Source of the DNA: Clostridia bacterium
GTDB taxonomy: Bacteria > Bacillota > Clostridia > Christensenellales > Aristaeellaceae
DNA: 64,000 nucleotides
Reading direction: 5' to 3'
Assembly: GCA_017484085.1 (NCBI GenBank)
Contig: JAFUTW010000045.1
Coordinates: 1 to 64,000, forward strand
Both the position numbers and the translations under genes were made by a program. The first letter of the stretch is position 1. Every line of letters begins with the position of its first letter. The notes under the pieces are model-generated. The model saw only the letters and a program-made list of their open reading frames with translations, had not been told where the DNA came from and ran no database searches. Shown one piece after another: positions 49,079-58,703 of the stretch.

Positions 49079-50092
49079 ATGAGGATTTTACTGACAGGCG
49101 GAGCCGGTTTCATCGGCTCGCACACGTGCGTGGAACTGCTGAACAAAGGCCATGAGACGATCATCGTCGACAATCTCTACAACAGCAGCCGTCAGGTGAT
49201 CAGCCGCATCCGGGAGCTGGCGGGGAAGGACGTCACCTTCTATGAGGCGGATGTCTGCGACAAAGCCGCGATGGACGCGATCTTCGAGAAAGAGGAGATC
49301 GATGCGGTCATCCACTTCGCGGCGTACAAGGCAGTGGGCGAGTCGGTCGCAAAGCCGCTCATGTACTACCGCAACAACCTGGACTGCACGATGACGGTGT
49401 GCGAGGCGATGAAGCGGCACGGCGTACGGCGTTTCATCTTCAGCTCCTCGGCGACGGTGTACGGCATTCCGGACCACATGCCGCTGGATGAGACCATGCC
49501 TACGGGCTGCACCAACCCGTACGGCTGGACCAAGTACATGAACGAGCGGATCCTCACGGATATCGCCGCAGCCAATCCGGACTGGTCGGTCGTGCTGCTG
49601 CGCTATTTCAATCCCATCGGCGCGCATGAAAGCGGCCGGATAGGCGAGATGCCCAACGGCATACCGAACAACCTGCTGCCCTACGTGCTGCAGGTGGCAG
49701 CCGGCAAGCTCCCGTATCTGCATGTCTACGGCAACGATTATCCGACGCCGGACGGGACGGGCGTGCGGGATTATATCCATGTGGTCGATTTGGCGCGCGG
49801 ACACGTTGCGGCTGCGGACTATGCCGCCGCCCACACAGGGACCCAGATCATCAACCTGGGCACGGGCAACGGATACAGCGTGCTGCAGATCGTCGAGGCT
49901 TTCGAGCGGGCGAGCGGCGTCAAGGTGCCTTATCGGATCGAAGCGCGCAGGCCGGGCGATATCGCCGAGTGCTGGGCCGATCCGAAAAAGGCGGAGGAGC
50001 TGCTGGGCTGGAAAGCGGAAAAGACACTGGAGCAGATGTGCCGGGATGCCTGGCGCTGGCAGACGATGAACCCGAACGGTTACGAGGAATAA
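49079..50092 (+). CDS. galE: UDP-glucose 4-epimerase
   Basis: A 337-residue GalE, interconverting UDP-glucose and UDP-galactose (perhaps also the N-acetyl forms). Seen: the NAD site LTGGAGFIGSHTC, SSSATVYG with catalytic Ser, NPYGWTKYMNE with the YxxxK pair, and VRDYIHVVDLARGH and GTGNGYSVLQ near the end. The ATG at 49079 follows GTAGGAGGAAG; the longer frame from 48998 overlaps the upstream gene. It may feed galactose units to the surface polymers made by the cluster at 11-29 kb, though it lies in a different unit. Confidence 0.95.
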   Translation: MRILLTGGAGFIGSHTCVELLNKGHETIIVDNLYNSSRQVISRIRELAGKDVTFYEADVCDKAAMDAIFEKEEIDAVIHFAAYKAVGESVAKPLMYYRNNLDCTMTVCEAMKRHGVRRFIFSSSATVYGIPDHMPLDETMPTGCTNPYGWTKYMNERILTDIAAANPDWSVVLLRYFNPIGAHESGRIGEMPNGIPNNLLPYVLQVAAGKLPYLHVYGNDYPTPDGTGVRDYIHVVDLARGHVAAADYAAAHTGTQIINLGTGNGYSVLQIVEAFERASGVKVPYRIEARRPGDIAECWADPKKAEELLGWKAEKTLEQMCRDAWRWQTMNPNGYEE

Positions 50093-50108
50093 ACGAAAAG
50101 CAAAAAAG

Positions 50109-50138
50109 CATCCGCCGGCGCAGCCGGCGGATGTCTTT
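50109..50138. terminator. Bidirectional terminator between galE and udk
   Basis: A perfect 11-bp stem CATCCGCCGGC / GCCGGCGGATG with loop GCA; TCTTTTG follows on the plus strand and TTTTTTGC on the minus strand. Confidence 0.9.
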
Positions 50139-50155
50139 TGTGTATCAGGAAAGCG

Positions 50156-50794
50156 TCAGATGACAGATTTGCGGGTGCCGCGGTACAGGTGGAGGTCGTT
50201 ATTGATGTAGCCGGCGAGGATCTCGGTGATCTTAGCATCCTTGCCGCCGCCGGCCACGATGACGTCCGCGTACTGCTCGTAGTTGCGGATATACTGATCG
50301 AACATGGGCTTGACGGTCGACATGTACTGCAGGGCGATGTTTTCGATGGTGCGGTCGCGCTCGATGATATCCCGCTCGATGCGGCGCAGCAGGCAGATGT
50401 CGGCCTCCACGTGCATGTAGAGCTTAAGATCCATCAGTTCCCGCATCCGGGGATCGTAGAAGGCGTGGATGCCTTCCAGGATGATGACATCATGCGGCGT
50501 CAGCAGCTCATCCGTGCGGTCGGCACGCCTGTGCTGGCTGTAATCATACCGCTTGCGTGGAACAGCCGTGCCGGAGAGCAGGCTTTTGATGTCGTCGTAA
50601 AGCAGATCGTGGTCGAAGATAGAGGGCTCGTCGTAGTTGAGGCGGCACCGCTCTTCAAACGAGAGGTTGGGGTGATCGAGGTAATAGGCATCCTGGTTGA
50701 TGATGAGGATGCTCTTGTTGACCATGGTTGCCAGCTCTTCCGCCAGCGTGGACTTGCCGCTGCCGCTTGCGCCGCAGATTCCGATGAAAAGCAT
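50156..50794 (-). CDS. udk: Uridine kinase-like P-loop kinase
   Basis: A 212-residue uridine/cytidine kinase-family protein. P-loop GICGASGSGKSTLAEEL, the substrate block NQDAYYLDH, NYDEPSIFDHDLL and ILEGIHAFYD are the Udk signature; the RDIIERDRTIENI lid follows. It salvages uridine or cytidine to the monophosphate. It lacks the C-terminal TGRL or UPRT extension of some relatives. It starts 21 bases downstream of the ABC-F stop with GGGAGGAAGAC as ribosome site, so the two form an operon. Confidence 0.9.
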   Translation of the reverse strand: MLFIGICGASGSGKSTLAEELATMVNKSILIINQDAYYLDHPNLSFEERCRLNYDEPSIFDHDLLYDDIKSLLSGTAVPRKRYDYSQHRRADRTDELLTPHDVIILEGIHAFYDPRMRELMDLKLYMHVEADICLLRRIERDIIERDRTIENIALQYMSTVKPMFDQYIRNYEQYADVIVAGGGKDAKITEILAGYINNDLHLYRGTRKSVI

Positions 50795-50815
50795 CTGTCT
50801 TCCTCCCGTTGTCGA

Positions 50816-52732
<1,917 letters not shown>

Positions 52733-52750
52733 GAAAGAAACTCCTTGCCC

Positions 52751-52797
52751 GGTCTGCCGCCGCAGGCGAAGGGAGGCCCCAAGCCCCGCAGCAGACC
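52751..52797 (-). promoter_or_regulatory. Leader hairpin upstream of the ABC-F gene
   Basis: A 10-bp inverted repeat (52751-52760 and 52788-52797, one G-T pair in the RNA) enclosing a G/C-rich loop, inside the 5' leader and ending 10 bases before the ribosome site of the ABC-F gene. Leaders with hairpins are common attenuators of ABC-F genes. Confidence 0.5.
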
Positions 52798-52811
52798 CTG
52801 TCAGTGTTTAT

Positions 52812-52840
52812 ATGATACACGGAAAAGGCCGGGTCAGCAA
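52812..52840 (-). promoter_or_regulatory. Promoter of the ABC-F-udk operon
   Basis: On the minus strand TTGCTG (52840-52835), 17-base spacer, TATCAT (52817-52812). Confidence 0.55.
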
Positions 52841-52897
52841 GCTTTTTGTCCGCGGGATAAGCCGGTAAAAACAGTTATTCACGGCAAACTTTTTGGC

Positions 52898-52926
52898 TTG
52901 ACAATCGGCGGGAATGATGATATGCT
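52898..52926 (+). promoter_or_regulatory. Promoter of the DtxR-type regulator gene
   Basis: TTGACA at 52898-52903, 17-base spacer, TATGCT at 52921-52926. Confidence 0.75.
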
Positions 52927-52933
52927 GTTATAA

Positions 52934-52949
52934 GTTAGTATATTCTAAC
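52934..52949. promoter_or_regulatory. Dyad operator at the start of the DtxR-type regulator gene
   Basis: GTTAG-N6-CTAAC, a 5-bp dyad in the initially transcribed region just after the -10 box. GTTAG/CTAAC half-sites resemble the TTAGGTTAGCCTAACC boxes of DtxR/IdeR proteins, so autoregulation by metal-bound regulator is a reasonable inference. Confidence 0.55.
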
Positions 52950-52975
52950 CCTTAAATTCAAGAGGAGGGCTGCAC

Positions 52976-53347
52976 ATGGAGCTGCACGAATCAGCGGAGG
53001 ATTATCTGGAGGCGATCCTGATGATCCGCGAGGAAAAGGGATACGTCCGTTCCGTGGAGGTCGCGGAGCATCTGGGTGTCTCGAAGCCTTCCGTCAGCGT
53101 TGCGATGAAGAAGCTGCGCGACAACGGGTATCTGGAACCGGAGGACGGAGCGGGCCTGGTTTTGACTGAGGAGGGCATGGCGGTCGCCTCCAGGATTTAC
53201 GAGCGCCACCGGGTCCTGTCGCGCTATCTCATGATGCTCGGCGTCGATGCGGAAACCGCAAGGGCGGATGCCTGCAAAATGGAGCACGATCTTTCGGAAC
53301 AGAGCTATCACGCGATCAAAGCGCGGGTACTGGCAGAAGACAAATAA
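52976..53347 (+). CDS. DtxR/MntR family metal-dependent transcriptional regulator
   Basis: A 123-residue iron- or manganese-sensing repressor. N-terminal winged helix (LHESAEDYLEAILMI, VAEHLGVSKPSVSVAMKKL, GLVLTEEG) and dimerisation/metal domain (ERHRVLSRYLMMLGV, KMEHDLSEQSYHAI, with His and Glu ligands in the expected places). No SH3-like third domain, so it is of the short MntR/TroR-like kind. AAGAGGAGGG precedes the ATG. No metal transporter gene is next to it in the window; the ferredoxin gene runs convergently, 41 bases away. Confidence 0.9.
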   Translation: MELHESAEDYLEAILMIREEKGYVRSVEVAEHLGVSKPSVSVAMKKLRDNGYLEPEDGAGLVLTEEGMAVASRIYERHRVLSRYLMMLGVDAETARADACKMEHDLSEQSYHAIKARVLAEDK

Positions 53348-53353
53348 AAAAAC

Positions 53354-53371
53354 CCCGCCCAACAGGGCGGG
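53354..53371 (-). terminator. Terminator of the ferredoxin gene
   Basis: A perfect 7-bp stem CCCGCCC / GGGCGGG with loop AACA. The long T-run is on the minus strand (A-run at 53346-53352 on plus), so it mainly ends the ferredoxin transcript. Confidence 0.85.
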
Positions 53372-53387
53372 ATATACAGGGTGTCGA

Positions 53388-53558
53388 TTAGGCCTGGGCA
53401 GGAGCGCCAACCGGGCAAACCTCGGCGCAGGCGCCGCACTCGATGCAGGTATCCGGATCGATCTCGAACTTGCCGTCGCCTTCGTGAATCGCTTCGACGG
53501 GGCAACCAGCCGCGCAGGCGCCGCAGGAGATGCAATCGTCAGAAATCTTGTATGCCAT
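53388..53558 (-). CDS. Small 2[4Fe-4S] ferredoxin
   Basis: A 56-residue bacterial-type ferredoxin (clostridial class), carrying electrons at low potential in the cytoplasm. Two CxxCxxCxxxCP motifs are complete: Cys9, 12, 15, 19-Pro and Cys38, 41, 44, 48-Pro, with the N-terminal MAYKISDD and a short C-terminal VGAPAQA end. Start ATG 53558 has GGGAGG upstream on the minus strand; stop TAA at 53390-53388. Separate single-gene unit with its own terminator. It is convergent with the DtxR-type regulator. Confidence 0.95.
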   Translation of the reverse strand: MAYKISDDCISCGACAAGCPVEAIHEGDGKFEIDPDTCIECGACAEVCPVGAPAQA

Positions 53559-53594
53559 AATTCAGTACCTCCCAATAATAATTAAAATCAATTT

Positions 53595-53620
53595 CATCCG
53601 TACCCTTCCGGGTACGGATG
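53595..53620 (-). terminator. Terminator of the glgP operon
   Basis: A perfect 11-bp stem CATCCGTACCC / GGGTACGGATG with a 4-base loop, followed on the minus strand by AAATTGATTTTAATT, 70 bases beyond the glgP stop. Confidence 0.65.
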
Positions 53621-53689
53621 TATTGTATCACCTGAATCTGCGATTAGACAAGCATAACATTTTTACCGTTGGACGATTGGCGAAAAACC

Positions 53690-56038
53690 TTAAAGCCCCC
53701 AGATCTCTGAAGCGTATTCGGCGATCGTGCGGTCGGAGGAGAACTTCCCGGCCCCGGCGATGTTGCGCAGGGCTTTGAGGGCGAACGCGTGTCTGTCACC
53801 GGATTCGCGGTTGGCGCGGATCCTGGCATCCATATACGCGTGGAAATCATAGAGGACGAAATAATGGTCCGGGGCATGCCAGCTGGCGCCGTCCAGCAGG
53901 GAAGCCTTCAGCTCCGCAAGGCTGCCGTCCGGATCCTTGAAGGTGCCGTCCGTCAGGCGATCCAGCGTCCTGCGGATCTCCGCGTCCTTTTCATAGAGGG
54001 CGCGGGGCTTGTACGTCCTGCGGACGGCATCCAGTTCCTCCACGGTGCCGCCGAAGATGTAATTGTTTTCGCGGCCGGCCTGCTCCACGATTTCAATGTT
54101 GGCCCCGTCAAAGGTACCGAGCGTAACAGCGCCGTTCAGCATCAGCTTCATGTTGCCGGTGCCGCTGGCTTCGGTTCCGGCGGGGCTGATCTGCTCGCTG
54201 ATGTCCGCTGCGGGGATGATCTTCTCCGCCCAGCTGCAGTTGTAATTGGGGATGAACACCACCCGGAGAAGGTCCCGGGTCTCCGGGTCGCTGTTGACGA
54301 GGCCGGCGATCTGATTGATCAGATAGATGACGGCCTTTGCACGGTCGTAACCGGGGGCGGCTTTGGCGCCGAACAGGAAGACGGTCGGCCGCCAGCCGGG
54401 CAGCTTCCCGGCCTTCAGCCGGTCATACAGGGCGATGAGGGAGAGCGCGTTCATGAACTGGCGCTTGTACTCGTGCAGGCGCTTTACCTGCACGTCAAAC
54501 AGCCAGTCCGGATCGATGCTGATGCCGCATTGCCGCTGCACGAGATCGGAAAGCTGCTGCTTTTTTTCCTGCTTGACTGCGGTAAAGCGGCGGACGAGGG
54601 CATCTGCGGCCGGACTGTCCAGCAGCGCATCCAGCCCGCGCAGCCGGTCGAGTTCGGTCAGGTAGGCATCCGACCCCAGGGCGTCGCTCAGCAGGGCGCA
54701 GAGCTCCGGGTTGCACAGCCCGAGCCAGCGGCGCTGCGTGATGCCGTTGGTCTTGTTCTGGAAGCGCTCCGGATACCGGGCGTACCAGCGGGAGAAGACG
54801 GCGGACTTCAGCAGCTCGCTGTGGATTCGCGCGACGCCGTTGGTGGTGTGGCAGACATAGACGGCCAGCTGCGCCATGTGGACGCGGCGCCCTTCGATGA
54901 TGCAGTAGTCCGGGCCGATGGACGCGGCGGCGTTCTCAGCGCGGAAGCGCGCGTCGATGCGCCGGATGACGTCAACGAGTTCAGGGGAGACTGCGCGGAG
55001 CAGGGACAGATCCCATTTTTCCAGGGCTTCCTGCATAACGGTGTGGTTGGTGTAGGAGAAGACGCGGCCGGCAATGCCGAAGGCTTCCTCAAAGGTGAGG
55101 CCTTCCGCTTCCAGCAGCCGGATCAGCTCCGGGATGGCCATGACGGGATGCGTGTCGTTGAGCTGGACGGCGTGTAAGGCTGCAAACGCGGAAAAGTCCT
55201 TTCCGTGTTGCGCTTTGTAGCGCCGCAGCAGATCCTGCAGCGAAGCGCTGACCAGGACATACTGCTGCTTGACGCGGAGCAGCTTGCCGCCGCGCCGCGT
55301 ATCGTTGGGGTAGAGGAACTTGGTGATGTCCTCCGCCCGGTTTTTGTCCGCACTGGCGCGGGCGTACTGCTGGGCGTTGAACAGGGGGAAATCGATCTCA
55401 TGCAGGCTTTCACACTGCCAGAGCCGAAGCGTTCCGATGTTTTCGGCGCCGTAGCCGATGACGGGCATGTCATACGGGACGGCCTTCACATCGCCGCTCT
55501 TCATGGGAACGACGACGGCGCAGTCCTCGCGGCGGACGGACCACGGGTCCCCGTATTTCGCCCAGTCGTCCGGCTCCTCGTGCTGTTTACCGTCCACGAT
55601 GCTCTGCCGGAAAAGGCCGTAGCGGTAGCGCAGACCGTAGCCGGTGAGTGGGATGTCGTGGGTCACTGCGCTGTCCAGGAAACAGGCGGCCAGGCGGCCG
55701 AGACCGCCGTTGCCGAATGCGTCATCCTCCACATCTTCAAGGAGGGTGAGGTCGACGCCGCGCTGTGCCATCTCACGCCGGACGTCATCCAGGATGCCCA
55801 GACAGTACAGGTTGTTGAAGACCATGCGTCCCATCAGATATTCGGCGGAGAGGTAATAGGCCTGCCTTGAGGCGGAACGGGCTTTTTCTTTTTTGATCCA
55901 GAGCGGGGTCAGCTGCTCCATCGCAGCCAGGGAGAGGGCTTCATGCAGTTCTGCTGCGCCGGCTTCTGCCGGTTCTTTGTGACAGCGCGCCAGCAGGATC
56001 GTCTCAGCGCGCTTTGCAAGCAGATGTGCGTCGATCAT
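53690..56038 (-). CDS. glgP: Glycogen/starch/alpha-glucan phosphorylase
   Basis: A 782-residue glycogen phosphorylase, releasing glucose 1-phosphate from alpha-1,4-glucan. Seen: SAEYLMGR and NGGLGRLAACFLDS near the N-terminus, a mid-protein ALEKWDLSLL region, and the PLP-lysine block EASGTGNMKLMLNGA with LGTFDGANIEI near residue 650. The chain is slightly shorter than the usual 800-830 because of a short N-terminus. It overlaps malQ by 4 bases (56035-56038), so malQ and glgP are translated together, and the two act in series on malto-oligosaccharides. Confidence 0.95.
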   Translation of the reverse strand: MIDAHLLAKRAETILLARCHKEPAEAGAAELHEALSLAAMEQLTPLWIKKEKARSASRQAYYLSAEYLMGRMVFNNLYCLGILDDVRREMAQRGVDLTLLEDVEDDAFGNGGLGRLAACFLDSAVTHDIPLTGYGLRYRYGLFRQSIVDGKQHEEPDDWAKYGDPWSVRREDCAVVVPMKSGDVKAVPYDMPVIGYGAENIGTLRLWQCESLHEIDFPLFNAQQYARASADKNRAEDITKFLYPNDTRRGGKLLRVKQQYVLVSASLQDLLRRYKAQHGKDFSAFAALHAVQLNDTHPVMAIPELIRLLEAEGLTFEEAFGIAGRVFSYTNHTVMQEALEKWDLSLLRAVSPELVDVIRRIDARFRAENAAASIGPDYCIIEGRRVHMAQLAVYVCHTTNGVARIHSELLKSAVFSRWYARYPERFQNKTNGITQRRWLGLCNPELCALLSDALGSDAYLTELDRLRGLDALLDSPAADALVRRFTAVKQEKKQQLSDLVQRQCGISIDPDWLFDVQVKRLHEYKRQFMNALSLIALYDRLKAGKLPGWRPTVFLFGAKAAPGYDRAKAVIYLINQIAGLVNSDPETRDLLRVVFIPNYNCSWAEKIIPAADISEQISPAGTEASGTGNMKLMLNGAVTLGTFDGANIEIVEQAGRENNYIFGGTVEELDAVRRTYKPRALYEKDAEIRRTLDRLTDGTFKDPDGSLAELKASLLDGASWHAPDHYFVLYDFHAYMDARIRANRESGDRHAFALKALRNIAGAGKFSSDRTIAEYASEIWGL

Positions 56039-57519
56039 TTGCGGTTCATCCTTCCGTATCGTTCATTCAGTGTATGGAGGCGCTGCTCGTCGTCCGCGGT
56101 GAAGGCGCCTTCCTTCATGCGCCAGCGCCAGTTGCCGCCGACAGTCCCCGGCAGGTTCATCCGCGCCTCGGTGCCGAGGCCCAGCACATCCTGCATGGGG
56201 ATCACGCAGGTGTCGCACGGGGAACGGAAGCAGGCCTCCACAAAAGCCGGGACGCCTTCCTCAAGCGTCGTAAAGCCGAGGGTTTCGCGGGCATCGCGCA
56301 GCTCCTCCGCATTCGCGCTTTTCAGCCAGCCCAGCGTGGTGTCGTTGTCGTGCGTGCCGGTATAGAGGACGAGGTTTTCGGTGTAGTTCACCGGGCTGTG
56401 CACGTTTTCCGTGCCACCGCCGAAGCCGAAGGTCAGCACGCGCATGCCCGGATAGCCGGTATAGGCGATCAGCCGGCGGACGCGGTCGTTGACCTCGCCC
56501 AGATCCTCCGCGACGATGGAAAGGCCGGGGAGTTCCCGCTTCAGCCGGTCGAAGAGGTGGCGCCCCGGGCCGACGATCCACTTGCCGCCGCGCGCGTTCG
56601 GCGCGCCGTAGGGGACGGACCAGTAGTTGGCAAACCCGATGAAGTGGTCGACGCGGACGATGTCGTACATGCGCCGCATGCCGCGCATGCGGTCGACCCA
56701 CCAGTCATAGCGGCGGAAGAAGCGCAGATAGGTCCACCGATACAGCGGGTTGCCCCAGAGCTGACCGTCTTCGGAGAAATAGTCGGGCGGTACGCCGGCG
56801 ACCTTGCGGGGGACGCGGTTCCGGTCCAGCTGGAAGACGTCCGGCCGGGTCCAGGTATCCGCGGAATCCTCCGCTACATAAATGGGCATATCGCCGAAAA
56901 TGCGGATGCCGAGGCTGTTGCAGTACGCCTTCCACTTGTCCCACTGTTTAAAAAACAGATACTGGACAAAGATCTGGTAGCCGACCTCGTCTTTGTCACG
57001 CTCTGCAGCCTGCTGCAGGGCCGCTTTCCTTCTGAGGCGCAGGTCCCTGTCCGGCCACTGCGTCCATTTGACGCCGCCGAAGCGCTTTTTGAGGGCGGTG
57101 AACAGGGCAAAGTCCATCACCCAGGGGGTGGCATCGGCAAACCGGCGAAGCTCATCCTGCAGCGATGCGCCGGACTGACGGTAGGCGCGCCGCAGGAGCG
57201 CGTCTTTCCAGGCACGCACGCGGTCGAAATCGACGGTCTCCGGGTTTTCATCCGCATAGGCGTCGCCGTCCGTCAGCGTGAGCAGACCGTCTTTTGCCAG
57301 CTCCCGCAGGGAGATCATCAGCGGATTGCCGGCGTAAACGCTGGTGGATTGGTAAGGGGATTCGCCGTAGCCGGTCGGCCCGCACGGAAGGACCTGCCAC
57401 AGGGAGATGCCGGAGCGGGAAAGCGCTGCAGCGAAGGCAAAGGCCTCCTCGCCCAGCGTGCCGCAGCCCTCCGGGCCGGGAAGCGAGGTGATGTGCATGA
57501 GGATTCCGCTTTTACGCAT
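56035..57519 (-). CDS. malQ: 4-alpha-glucanotransferase (amylomaltase)
   Basis: A 494-residue GH77 amylomaltase that transfers alpha-1,4-glucan segments and so lengthens short maltodextrins for GlgP. N-terminal GILMHITSLPGPEGCGTLGE, then WQVLPCGPTGYGESPYQS, VRVDHFIGFANYW (nucleophile Asp), VAEDLGEVND (acid/base Glu) and YTGTHDNDTTLGW are all present. The ribosome site is GGAGGC upstream. Gap to the preceding Nif11-like gene is 26 bases. Complete length for the family. Confidence 0.95.
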   Translation of the reverse strand: MRKSGILMHITSLPGPEGCGTLGEEAFAFAAALSRSGISLWQVLPCGPTGYGESPYQSTSVYAGNPLMISLRELAKDGLLTLTDGDAYADENPETVDFDRVRAWKDALLRRAYRQSGASLQDELRRFADATPWVMDFALFTALKKRFGGVKWTQWPDRDLRLRRKAALQQAAERDKDEVGYQIFVQYLFFKQWDKWKAYCNSLGIRIFGDMPIYVAEDSADTWTRPDVFQLDRNRVPRKVAGVPPDYFSEDGQLWGNPLYRWTYLRFFRRYDWWVDRMRGMRRMYDIVRVDHFIGFANYWSVPYGAPNARGGKWIVGPGRHLFDRLKRELPGLSIVAEDLGEVNDRVRRLIAYTGYPGMRVLTFGFGGGTENVHSPVNYTENLVLYTGTHDNDTTLGWLKSANAEELRDARETLGFTTLEEGVPAFVEACFRSPCDTCVIPMQDVLGLGTEARMNLPGTVGGNWRWRMKEGAFTADDEQRLHTLNERYGRMNRK

Positions 57520-57545
57520 AAAAGCCTCCTGATAGTTGTGATAAC

Positions 57546-57815
57546 TCAGCGCAGGGAGATAATGAACATCTCGTAAGCGTCGTCAAAGCAGTCGTAGGGC
57601 AGGGGATTGCCGCCGTTGGTGGATTTGGTCTGGTTGCAGGAGAATTCTTCGCCTTCGGCAAGGATGTCTTCCGGGGTCAGCTCGATCCCTGCGGTCTGCG
57701 CGACGGCGCAAAGCGCCGCAAGAGGCTCTTCCGCCTCAGCGGACTGAAGGATCGCCTGCCGGAGCGCATCATCCGCAAGAGCGGCGGCGCGCAGTTTCAT
57801 CAGGCCTTCACACAT
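57546..57815 (-). CDS. Nif11-domain-like small protein (possible RiPP-type leader)
   Basis: An 89-residue protein whose first 50 residues resemble the Nif11 fold: LRAAALADDALRQAI, CAVAQTAGIELTPEDI. Nif11 domains serve as leader peptides of some ribosomal natural products or as stand-alone small proteins. The end is unlike the leader (FSCNQTKSTNGGNP, then PYDCFDDAYEMFIISLR), with a Gly-Gly at about residue 70 and a 20-residue tail with one Cys. No modification enzyme or transporter is adjacent. I start at ATG 57815 (GGGAGGG, 6 bases upstream), overlapping the thioesterase stop by 8 bases. Homology is judged by eye and is tentative. Confidence 0.6.
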   Translation of the reverse strand: MCEGLMKLRAAALADDALRQAILQSAEAEEPLAALCAVAQTAGIELTPEDILAEGEEFSCNQTKSTNGGNPLPYDCFDDAYEMFIISLR

Positions 57816-58557
57816 GGCAGTCCCTCCCGGCAAAAGCCCCTTTGGCCTCAAAATGGCGCGTGCCCTCCGGCGAGAGCAGGCGGTAGGAAAAGGCATTTCC
57901 GCCGCGGATAAGCTGCTGGGTGAGCGGCGCTTCATCGCGGATCTCCTTTTCATAGCTGACGACGAGATCGCTCAGCGCGTCGCCGTCAAAAGCGGATTTC
58001 CCCAGCGCGTCGCACAGCCAGCTGATATAGCGGGTATTGTTGACATGGCCGTTGAGGTCGTAATCGCTGTAGAGCGGGCTGCGTGCGGAGACGACGGCCT
58101 CTCCCGTGCAGCCGGCGGGCATTTTCATCGGTTCTTCACAGGGCGCGGGCAGATCGGACGTATCCGGAAAGCCGAGATCGGCTTTGACGGGGCTTACGAC
58201 CGTCCTTTTTTCGGTATCCAGCGTGACCCAAAGGCCGGCGGCTGCGGCCAGGGGCGTTCCGTCCTCCAGCGTCAGCGTGTGATAGCGCGGGAAAAAGAAG
58301 CGGTTGGCGATGCCGGGCCAGGTGGAATGCAGAACGGTTTCATTAAACCGCGGCATGCGCGTGATGCGCACGTGCATGCGGGTGAGCGCGAAAAACAGGT
58401 TTCTACGGAGCATCTGCTCGTGGCTTGCGCCGAGCGCGGCTGCGTTGTGTTCCGCGCCTTCCTGCATCATGATGAAGAGCGCGTCCATCCTCAGCCGGCC
58501 GTTATAATCACAGTCCGTCGCGCGTACGGTATATCGGTCTTTTGCAATTCGGTCCAT
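57808..58557 (-). CDS. Acyl-ACP thioesterase (double hot-dog)
   Basis: A 249-residue FatA/FatB-type acyl-acyl carrier protein thioesterase that frees fatty acids from ACP. First hot-dog: RATDCDYNGRLRMDALFIMMQ, then LTRMHVRITRMP. Second: SDYDLNGHVNNTRYISWLCDAL, which holds the active Asn-His pair. Start ATG 58557 (MDRIAKDRYTV) has GGAGGG 6 bases upstream; the extra upstream codons to 58587 are probably leader. It is first in an operon with the Nif11-like protein, malQ and glgP; the link to glucan enzymes is not understood. Confidence 0.88.
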   Translation of the reverse strand: MDRIAKDRYTVRATDCDYNGRLRMDALFIMMQEGAEHNAAALGASHEQMLRRNLFFALTRMHVRITRMPRFNETVLHSTWPGIANRFFFPRYHTLTLEDGTPLAAAAGLWVTLDTEKRTVVSPVKADLGFPDTSDLPAPCEEPMKMPAGCTGEAVVSARSPLYSDYDLNGHVNNTRYISWLCDALGKSAFDGDALSDLVVSYEKEIRDEAPLTQQLIRGGNAFSYRLLSPEGTRHFEAKGAFAGRDCHV

Positions 58558-58582
58558 ATTGATCCCTCCGGGGTGCAACTTT

Positions 58583-58611
58583 AGCATAAACGCCCTTCCT
58601 TGACAAGACAG
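58583..58611 (-). promoter_or_regulatory. Weak candidate promoter of the thioesterase operon
   Basis: On the minus strand CTGTCT (58611-58606), 17-base spacer, TATGCT (58588-58583). It overlaps the facing promoter of the large surface protein, so the two could compete. Confidence 0.4.
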
Positions 58612-58628
58612 ATAGCGCGGTTTAGAAT
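58600..58628 (+). promoter_or_regulatory. Promoter of the large repeat protein gene
   Basis: TTGACA at 58600-58605, 17-base spacer, TAGAAT at 58623-58628. Confidence 0.7.
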
Positions 58629-58703
58629 AAAATGAATATTTGTTGCAAACCGGCTGCCCGATGCTGCGGCAGCCGTCCTATAGACCAAAAAGGGTGAAAT
58701 AGC

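Noticed and set aside
53789-57576. Long plus-strand frames opposite glgP and malQ (462 and 520 residues)
   Set aside because: Shadows of the minus-strand genes; no ribosome site and no recognisable domain.
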